DNA from: Usnea hakonensis | Lineage: Eukaryota; Ascomycota; Lecanoromycetes; Lecanorales; Parmeliaceae | Reading direction: 5' to 3' | Assembly (NCBI GenBank): GCA_013423325.1 | Contig: BLJB01000371.1 | Span: forward strand, 1 to 64,000 | Length of the DNA stretch: 64,000 bases | Shown here: piece by piece, positions 57,073 through 64,000 of the stretch | Layout of the letters: each line of letters opens with the position of its first letter | Position numbering within the stretch: the stretch's first letter is position 1 | The notes under the pieces: model-generated | The model's database searches: none | What the model was told of the DNA's origin: nothing | The model's input: the letters and a program-made list of their open reading frames with translations, nothing else | Program-made: the position numbers and the translations under genes

Positions 57073-57822
57073 ATGAAAACTCTGGATCCTTCTTGCCTGT
57101 CCATCATGCAGCTTATCAATGCCCTTCAGATTGCCCTCCTGATTGCCTCCCAAGCCAGTGCCATCCCATTCAATGGGTCAGAGCCTCGGTATCCGAATTC
57201 TACCCACCCGGTTACCTCCCAAGCGAGTGCCATCCCAATCAACGGGTCAGAGACTCAGGCTCCGAGTTCTACGATTACGTCGGTTCCGGGGGTCACTCCA
57301 GTGCGTGTCACTCCAAAGCGTGTCAGATGTGGCAGTAAGCTCGACTTTGGATCCATACGAGAAATTCTCTGGCACATGGCGCTGACGTTTCTCACCCAGC
57401 TAATAAATACACCTCTGCACTTGTCCAATCTGCCTTTAATGCATTGACAAGCCGTGGGGCAGGGCCAACGCCGACACCGGGTACGATACCATTCACCGTT
57501 ATCCTCGCAAAGAAAGGTGGTCCAAGGCTGATTGAATGATTGTTCTCTCATAGTGGGAGGATATCCCCATTATTACGGTGCTTCGGACATAAACGTTGCG
57601 ATGGCGCTCGACAGAATTGCTGGGTGCCAGACTGGACAGCGGTTTTCTCAGTACTATGAGTTCCCTCTCAAGGACCCTGTCTACAGCGGCGGTTCGGCGG
57701 GTCCGAACCGTGTGGTTGCTCTGACCCAAAGGCCAGTCGTTCAGAACTTTACTTATTGTTTGGCCATGACGCATACTGGTGCACCATCACAAAATGAGTT
57801 CGTTACTTGTAGTACCTATTAA
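57073..57822 (+). CDS. Secreted T1/N1-family guanyl-type ribonuclease
   Basis: Model: exons 57073-57334, 57400-57480 and 57554-57822 (introns 65 and 73 bp), giving 203 aa. A second ATG at 57106 gives 192 aa with an equally good signal peptide ending QASA. The catalytic domain spans about 84-203. Residues equivalent to the RNase T1 active site are all present: Tyr118 and His120 (GGYPHYY), Glu150 (YYEFPL), Arg167 (GPNRVV) and His188 (MTHTGA), plus cysteines for disulfides. Between signal peptide and domain are two near-identical units (SQASAIPFNGSE and SQASAIPINGSE) followed by Pro/Ser/Thr-rich spacers. Such enzymes cut single-stranded RNA after guanosine outside the cell; fungi use relatives for nutrition or against competitors or hosts. 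Which applies here is not known. Confidence 0.9.
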
Positions 57823-58344
57823 AGCCGAAGCGGATACGGGTCGAAGAGCCCCTTCAAGACAGGCTTGAGCGAAGCGTGGAAATCATTACGAAGACGATGA
57901 CGATGAATGCTTTTTTTCTCTCTCCTTTTCAAATACACGGCTCGCCAGCTCGGAAGCAGTTGTTGCAGACAAAAATCTCGTTGGGACTGATCGGGCGTTG
58001 AAAGGGTTGGTTTTTCCAAGGCGCGAGGGTTGAAAATTTGAAGATAGATCATGCAATAGACGAATGGATTTGTTTTTTCTTCTCCTTGGTGATGCGCAGA
58101 CAGTGAGGCCCATGCACGACGACCAATGCATAAGTGGCTTACTGTAGACAGATGATTTGGCCCATCCAACATCGGGGAACCGGTTTCCGAGCACACTCAC
58201 CCGAAGTGGTTCCTCGGCGCTAGAGGGCTCTCATGTCTAAATACATAAACGTCGAGTAGGAAGACGTTGAGCACTGATTTGTAATAAGAATGTAGCTTCT
58301 GCTGATGCTTGTATTTTTCATGAGATACGTTCTGAATGATGAAA
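57823..58344. other. Intergenic, 3' flank of the ribonuclease gene
   Basis: No supported gene. Two minus-strand frames (57819-58196, 57886-58200) overlap in different phases and show no family content. Confidence 0.4.
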
Positions 58345-58494
58345 ACTAATATAAAATAATTATTAACTACTATAGATAGCTAGTATTATATTTAGATAAA
58401 TAACGTCCTTATTAGATAGTAATACCTTTAATAAAAATCGCTCTTTATCGATATCAGATGAAAATCGCTCTTTGTCGACATCGGATGAAAAAGC
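58345..58494 (+). repeat. Dispersed repeat, RIP-mutated copy beside the tRNA gene
   Basis: Aligned to 53455-53590. Many CA/CG-to-TA changes make it AT-rich. The AAATCGCTCTTT...ATCRGATG unit is present twice in tandem (about 58435-58490), against once in the other copy. It ends about 75 bp before the tRNA gene. Confidence 0.6.
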
Positions 58495-58590
58495 TAAAAA
58501 ATTGAGACATACCTACTTAGATCATTCTAGAACCAAAATTCTCTGTTGTTAGAGCAAAATTACGATCGGCCGTGTGGCCTAATGGTTAAG

Positions 58591-58653
58591 GTTAGCCAGC
58601 ACCTGCACCCCACCTCCGTAGCCTTCCATCCAAGCTCAAAATGTTATCTCTAG
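58591..58653 (+). other. 63-nt intervening sequence within the tRNA D stem
   Basis: It begins GTTAG and ends TCTAG. Because the 3-bp sequence AGG occurs at both borders, the segment could equally be 58589-58651, 58590-58652 or 58592-58654. It interrupts the 3' strand of the D stem between tRNA positions 23 and 24. No long self-pairing is obvious. It could be a non-canonical intron or an insertion with a 3-bp target duplication. Confidence 0.7.
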
Positions 58654-58667
58654 GCGTCGGTTTTCGG

Positions 58668-58685
58668 CAGCGACGGCAGCGAAGA
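58668..58685 (+). other. Canonical tRNA intron (18 nt)
   Basis: It lies between positions 37 and 38, one base after the anticodon, the standard place of eukaryotic nuclear tRNA introns. It contains CGA (58671-58673, again 58680-58682), which can pair with the TCG anticodon as the splicing endonuclease prefers. Confidence 0.8.
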
Positions 58686-58732
58686 CACCGAAGAGTGTGC
58701 GTTCGAATCGCACCATGGTCGATGATTCGATA

Positions 58733-58740
58733 TTTTTTTT
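58733..58740 (+). terminator. RNA polymerase III terminator of the tRNA gene
   Basis: A run of eight T starts 12 bp after the tRNA 3' end. A second T8 run follows shortly (about 58753-58760). Confidence 0.8.
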
Positions 58741-59514
58741 CTGGGTTGATCTGTTTTTTTTATTTTCGGATTTGAAGGAAGATAGATAGTATAGATGGTC
58801 ACAGCTTCATCGGGGCATGGCGCTGGCAGCGGATGAGAGACATGTTTGGTTCTTATTAGGGTCGGGCCTCTGCTTGCATTTGGCGGTGGTCCCTCCCGCC
58901 AGTGGTTTTGCAAAAAACGGTAGCTCGCCCCCGTTTGTATGAATCAATTTCGACCCTCGTCTGCCGTGAAACGGCTGATCCAAAGATTCGGATTCGGTAA
59001 ACCGTACTACTTGCCGCCCAATCGACGCAAGACATACCGCGAATTATAATATTCAAAGATGTACAACGTCATGATACCAGCAATAACGTTACCTGAGTAC
59101 AGTCTCCGCACTCCATGCGGTGATCGAAGCCTTACATAGTCTATGATCTACCTTAGATTCATGGGACAAGACGACTGAGCCGTGCGTTCTACGTCATTTT
59201 GACCTCCTTGTGGTGTGTGCGCGACCGGCTTGCGGGCTCATGGAGAGTCTCGCCTCGGAAACTGATTGACTCTTATACAGTTGAGCATCTGGCCCGGGCG
59301 ATCAACATGCAGGATGGGGAGCGGAAGAGGCCGTACCGATTGCAATGAAATCATCAGCCAACAGTAACTCTGGCGTGCTCCGGGATGATTTTCTGGCAGT
59401 TTCCCAAACATGCAAATAATGCGGTCCGCGCACTGGGCTCCTCTAAAATCTCCGATTCGCATCGTTGTGCTTCCGACTTGCTTTTTCATTACTTGGTATC
59501 CAAGCAGCTCAGTC
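58741..59514. other. Intergenic between tRNA and receptor genes
   Basis: No gene supported. The minus-strand frames at 58650-59056 overlap the tRNA and are shadows. Confidence 0.45.
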
Positions 59515-60799
59515 ATGGCCAATATCGACCCGCAGGGTGAAGATATCGTCCGCCTTTCGGGCGCCATGATCGCCTTAACAGGTCTGGCTATCGTTTTACG
59601 ATTGATAACGAGAGTGATATCCGAAGCGCCCCTCGGTGCCGATGACTGGTGGGCAGTCGCAAGTCTGGTGTGCTACTACATCTATATAAGTCTACAAATT
59701 TGGCGTAGGGTCTACCCAGCGTTCACCTATCTTCTCTAATCGCTTGTAGTCGTGGTGCGCGTCGGAACCGGACCTTCTCTGACAGCCTTACCGTACCCTG
59801 AGTTGACAAAAGCGTTCAAGGTAGCTATATAAGATTATGAGTGAGCCAGCTAAGAGTCAGGAAGTAACCAGGAGCTGCAGATTCAATATATCGTTATACC
59901 TTTATCTATCACGACCACTGCATGCGCAAAGATATCAATATTATGCCTTTACCGCCGAATCTTCCCAACAGCTTCATTTAAAGCTCGCAGCTTGGTTCTG
60001 CTGCTACTTGTCATAGCTTATTGGATTTCCGCAGCCGTTGGCTCCATCGCACAGTGTATACCAGCCCGCGCCGCCTATGATAAATTGGTCCCTGGCAAAT
60101 GTATCAACTTCGCGGCTTTCTTTCTCGGCGAGGAGCTATTCAACTGCCTCCTAGATATCATCATCTTGTGTCTCCCCCTTACCGTGATCCGAAAGCTCCA
60201 TATGCCAAGGCAGCGGAAGATCCAGCTGGGCTTAATATTTCTCCTAGGAGCACTGTAAGCGGCAGAATCCACTAGCATGATAAATACCCACAGTGAGGAA
60301 CAGAGCTAATAGTGGCAGGGTTTTAATTGCAGGCATTATACGTATGGCTGTTATTTACAGAGCCGGCTCTAAGAATCGTACAGTATCCCAACCGGTGCGG
60401 AAATAATATGCTAATCTAGATACAGTCAACAACGTTGGAGACGCCGTCTGGGCGACAATAGAGAACGGCTTCGCGCTAATCTGTGCATGCATGCCAACGT
60501 ACGGGCCGCTCCTGTCCAAAGCGCAGACAATGCTTCTCTCCACGAGTACATGGTACTCTTCGCTCCTGAGCAGTACTCGGACTGGAAGCGGAACGCACGC
60601 GAAGCCGAATGGAGTCTCGGGGAGCGCACACGCCAACGACGCTGTGGGCAGAGAATGTTATAATCAAATCCATGATGAGACACAAGATCATCTCCCGCTT
60701 ACTGAGTTCACCAGGGCCGGCGGAGGGGACGATATAGTCGCCGGAAACGACTACCCACTTGACAGAATCAGGGTCGATCGCACGCTGGAGGTTTTCTGA
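59515..60799 (+). CDS. Pth11-like seven-transmembrane receptor (fungal rhodopsin domain)
   Basis: Model: exons 59515-59704, 59750-59820, 59881-60254, 60319-60377 and 60426-60799, giving 355 aa. Introns (45, 60, 64 and 48 bp) keep frame; the first has a clean TCTAATC branch site, and the fourth uses a weaker GTACAG donor and is least sure. Family blocks: LGADDWWAV after helix 2, AKISILCLYRRIFP (helix 4), KCINFAAFFLGEELFNCLLDIIILCLP (in parts) and VGDAVWATIENGFALICACMPTYGPLL at the last helix. The C-terminal tail of about 85 residues is polar. It is the third gene of this family in the window. The sequences differ clearly from one another, so these are not recent tandem copies. Confidence 0.82.
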
Positions 60800-62193
60800 G
60801 ACGAATTACACAATTTGATGGTATACAACGAAGGTCCTACAGATTATCTTACATAGCGGAAACCTTATACATACTATAAAATATCGATTCGTCAAAAAGT
60901 ACGTAGAAACAAAAAATCATAATCTATTACTTATTCTTAATAATCCGCTCTTTCTTTAATTCTTTAGATAAAGACGGAGTGAGATAGAAGATATAGATCA
61001 GCTTCAATTCGTTGGGGTCATTCGAGATAGCTGATTTATGATTCCAATTGGCGACCGTGGCCTCATGGTCTTTCCTTGGTATTTGAATGTCGTTGTTTAA
61101 AACTGCTATCCTGTCAAGATGTCTCTGCATATCCGGTCCATGAAGTTGATCAAACAATTGCGATGCTTTGAAAACGTGACCCAATTGTTCGAGTTCCTCA
61201 GAAAGTTCTTCCATGCAGCCATGTAGACGTGCAAAGAGCATACCAGTGAGGTCCGTTCTTCATTTCCCAACCCTCACTTTCCAAGAATCCCAGAGTCCAG
61301 CCGAGGCTTTCGACTCCGACTTTTTCGACTTTCAGGCGGACGCATACTTGATTAGTCTCCATGGGCACAAAAGTCAATGCCTCTTTCATTCCCCGGGCGA
61401 CTGACCGGAAGCAAGAGGCAACATGTCCAAACTTTGCTTTTTGCAGCCAGAGAGGTGATACCACCGAGAAGGTAGCTTGCCGAATCTGGCCGTTTCTCAA
61501 CGTTCACAACAAGGACATTTCGTGACAGATCTAGGATAGTGTCTGCCGACGCCCGGGGAATACGTCCACTGCGAGATATGATCTTCGACCTCTTCAAGTT
61601 GAGTGAGCTTTCAGCTGTGGCATGACCAATTCTGTCAGTGGTTGTAGGGACTTCCAGACGTCAGGGTTTTCCTTATATGCTTTCGCGGTAGGAAGAGCAG
61701 GTATTCGGTCCTACTCCTTCTCCCCCTTCCTTTGTGGACGGCGATATATGAGACTAAATTAATAGACCCCGCAAATCCGTTTAGCTACATAATGGAGTTA
61801 CATAAATTTGATTATTTATAACTAGACTCCATCTTTTCTATAGAAGTCTATAGTCGGATTTCTTTTTTCTAGCTTCTTATATCGGAATAAACTTAGCTAC
61901 CTCGTTGTCACGGTACGGCCCGGGGTGAACAGGTTTACCCGTCGGTTACTGTTGTACAAGTCACTCAAATTATAAATTCAGCATGCTACAATCGTACGAG
62001 CCAAGACGAACACACCTATTCGCCGTGGCGAGTCATAGATCTCCTCTGCCATGTGAGCCAAGACAATATTGTAATCATCGTCAATGGAAGTGAGATCGCC
62101 CAATAGATATCCAGATCTTCTCAGAGACCATCGATAATATCAGACATCCTCCTAACTTTTTATCGGTACATCAAGTGAAACGGTTTATTGGAT
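60800..62193. other. Intergenic with degraded-gene and repeat traces
   Basis: On the minus strand, 61690-60930 holds protein-like fragments in shifting frames (61597-61352 with SASYLLGGITSLAAKS; 61500-61198 with VEKVGVESLGWTLGFLES; 61241-60927). I could not join them with introns, so this may be a decayed gene. At 61740-61910 the DNA is AT-rich and RIP-like. It runs into TGTCACGGTACGGCCCGG at about 61907, whose TGTCACGGT start equals the end of the Gypsy LTR at the left of the window; a solo LTR of another family is possible. Confidence 0.4.
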
Positions 62194-64000
62194 ATGGAAT
62201 ATAAATGGCCTCAGCCAATCGCCCTGCAGCCGACCACAGACCCTAACCAGACGGTCAAGCTTCATTGTCTGTGTCCGGCTTGTCAGCAATTGGCCGATGA
62301 GATCCGCAGATTGGTATCTGATGCGCACCATAGCGTGCCACGTGAGACTTTCAATCGAAGTTATACGACGGAGCGTAAGCACCACCGATCTATTCTCGGG
62401 CTCGAAGCCTCCTCCAAGAGTGGGTGTCATTTATGTAGTATTCTGTGGGCTCGGCTGCAGGCCGAGACATCAGAATTGGAGTCTCTGAGGCTGCTAGAGT
62501 CACACCTTCAGGCTGCGTCTATGAGAAATCAAGACAAGGTGCCGCATAGCTACGCGCTTAGACTATCTAGGAGTTCACCTCACGCCGAACCCGTATGCCT
62601 CTCTCTCTATCATCCCCCAAAATATCATGAATTTTGTGGGTCCGAAGAACTCTCTTCCTTCCTAGAGACTTGCCCTTCAAACAAGGATCTTGTGGACGCG
62701 TGTACGATTGAAATGTTTACAATCGAATGTCTGTGCACATTCTTTATAGATCGACAAGCTTTTCAATGCTGACGTTCACTTAGCTGAAGATTTTCCTCAG
62801 CATGAAGATTCTGCAACGGTGTCCACTGCATCAGACTCCTCCTTTTCTCTAGCTTCAGGCTGGTTGCATGATTGCCTGGGTGGTCACAGACTTTGTAATC
62901 AACATGCAGACGCCAATTTCCCACCACCAACACGTGTCATCGACATAAGTCTCCAGGACGGAAACATCTTTCCTCGCCTTTACTTAACTTCTAGTCAGGA
63001 TCTGAACATGAAGTATATGGCCCTCAGTCACTGTTGGGGTCAGACAAAGATGTTACTCTTGGAGAAACACATGCTCAAAACTATGACCAACGGGATCGAC
63101 TGGTCGCGGCTGCCGAGAACTTTTCAACATGCGATGATTGTTACACGGCGGCTGGGTTTTCGTTACCTCTGGATAGATTCTCTCTGTATCATCCAAGACT
63201 CCCAAGAAGACTGGATTAGGGAATCCGAGGCCATGCAGAATGTCTACGCTAATTGCGTTGTCACGATCGCGGCATCTTGGGGAGAGGACGGTAGTACAGG
63301 GCTTTTCGTGGAAAGAAATCCACTCGATCAGCAACCGTGTAGAGTCTTTAGGAATACCAGTACTGGATTTTACCTTCAACCGGGTATTACAGGCGTCGCC
63401 AGGAGTGAAGCAGATGTCAATCTTGGAAGCCTTGAGAAGAGAGCTTGGGCTGTTCAAGAACGGTTTCTTCCGGCAAGGCGACTGTCCTACAAGTCTTTCG
63501 AATTGCAATGGAACTGTCTTGAGAGCCAGGGAAGTGAAACGTGGCCGACGGGGCTTAGAAAGCGAGCGGAAGTATTAAAAAGTGAAGACAAAGGAGAGTA
63601 TTTCCGGTACGAGCTGAAAAATACCGCTTTCCGCCAAATCAGTCTTTTGAGAGCGCACTCGGGAAGGTCGAACCTGGAATATCTGAAGGAATTCTATCAT
63701 CATTGGAATGACCTCCTTGATACATACACCGGAGCCCAGCTGACATACCAGAGCGACCTCTTTGTAGCTTTTTCTGGCATCACGAAAAGGATTGAAAAGC
63801 GGACCCGTCTTACCAGTGTGTTCGGGATATGGAAAGAGTTTTTACCCCTAGATCTTCTCTGGCATCGCGCCCCAGAATCTAAAGTCACCACCAGCCATAG
63901 ATCTCCCCTTTGCCCCACCTGGTCCTGGGGGTCCTTGGTAGGCATGAAAACGCGCATGATTTTCCAGCCTGAAGACCTTGACATAGATCAATGGGGCAAG
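62194..64000 (+). CDS. HET-domain protein (heterokaryon incompatibility), 3' truncated by the window
   Basis: Model: exons 62194-62728 and 62784 to beyond 64000, 584 codons visible so far. The first in-frame ATG is 62194. The 55-bp intron (GTCTGT donor, GCTGACG branch) joins two frames and removes a stop. The N-terminal region has a CPACQQL / CHLCSILW cysteine pattern common before HET domains. The HET domain itself starts near residue 254 with YMALSHCWG, followed by RLGFRYLWIDSLCIIQDS and then NCVVTIAASWGEDGSTGLF, RAWAVQERFLPAR and CPTWSWGS, the expected order of motifs. HET proteins trigger cell death after fusion of unlike strains. The frame is open at the window edge. Confidence 0.9.

Larger units (their letters stand above)
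58568..58721 (+). tRNA. tRNA-Arg(TCG) with two interruptions
   Basis: Acceptor stem 58568-58574 pairs with 58714-58720 over seven pairs, two of them G-U. TG at positions 8-9. D stem GCCT (58577-58580), D loop with the GG pair, then AG (58589-58590) that needs GC (58654-58655) to close the stem. G26 is 58656. Anticodon stem 58657-58661 pairs with 58687-58691. Anticodon TCG is 58664-58666. The variable region is 5 nt. The T arm (58697-58713) has the TTCGAAT loop. Removing 58591-58653 and 58668-58685 leaves exactly 73 nt with every arm standard and the D stem fully Watson-Crick. The A-box (TGGCCTAATGG) and B-box are intact, and a T8 Pol III terminator follows. It reads arginine CGA codons. Confidence 0.85.

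Noticed and set aside
58568..58721. tRNA with a single long intron and a different anticodon
   Set aside because: Using only one intervening sequence leaves position 27-31 (AGCCA) without any partner before the T arm. The two-segment model pairs every stem.
58650..59056. Minus-strand frames of 66-87 codons
   Set aside because: Overlap the tRNA gene and its terminator; no protein features.
62188..62193. Earlier start of the HET gene
   Set aside because: The codon at 62188 is TTG; the first ATG in frame is 62194.

Overview
The window is nuclear DNA of a filamentous ascomycete (Pezizomycotina). The genes have several short introns (about 42-95 bp, GT..AG, with CTRAY-type branch points), and the protein families are typical of this group: NACHT/STAND and HET proteins, Pth11-like rhodopsin-fold receptors, a TRPY channel, a spherulin-like cupin, CBM1 and GH45. 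The AT-rich repeats show a CpA-to-TpA footprint of repeat-induced point mutation (RIP). A leotiomycete or dothideomycete is my guess, not shown. Introns were placed by hand from splice signals, reading frame and family similarity.

Layout. 1-6.9 kb is an AT-rich, RIP-mutated block holding one full-length, dead Ty3/Gypsy retrotransposon on the minus strand (279-6110, two LTRs of 244 bp each). At 7.0-10.5 kb is a NACHT/STAND gene. At 11.9-19.1 kb are a secreted cupin, a DUF1275 membrane protein and a secreted CBM1-GH45-like protein, separated by long gene-free stretches. At 22.2-26.8 kb are a Pth11-like receptor and a berberine-bridge-enzyme-like flavoprotein. At 29.1-36.2 kb is a compact set of P450, UbiA prenyltransferase, salicylate-hydroxylase-like FAD monooxygenase and class II O-methyltransferase. 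It looks like a small prenyl-aryl (meroterpenoid) biosynthetic cluster without a polyketide synthase in view. At 37.4-40.2 kb are a second Pth11-like receptor and a short-chain dehydrogenase. At 40.6-51.2 kb are better-conserved genes: a vacuolar TRP channel, a secreted protein of unknown role, a GNAT-ankyrin protein and an OSGIN-like flavoprotein. At 51.6-57.8 kb are weak small ORFs, one unknown conserved protein and a secreted T1-type ribonuclease. At 58.57-58.72 kb is a tRNA-Arg gene that is interrupted twice. At 59.5-60.8 kb is a third Pth11-like receptor. From 62.2 kb a HET-domain gene runs off the right edge.

How the genes relate. The UbiA enzyme would prenylate an aromatic acid, the flavoprotein monooxygenase could then hydroxylate it (possibly with decarboxylation), and the O-methyltransferase and P450 would tailor the product. 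The nearby flavoprotein oxidase and dehydrogenase could contribute. This is inference from family membership and adjacency.

The most unusual item is the tRNA-Arg(TCG) gene. All stems of a 73-nt tRNA form only if an 18-nt canonical anticodon-loop intron and a further 63-nt segment inside the 3' strand of the D stem are both removed.
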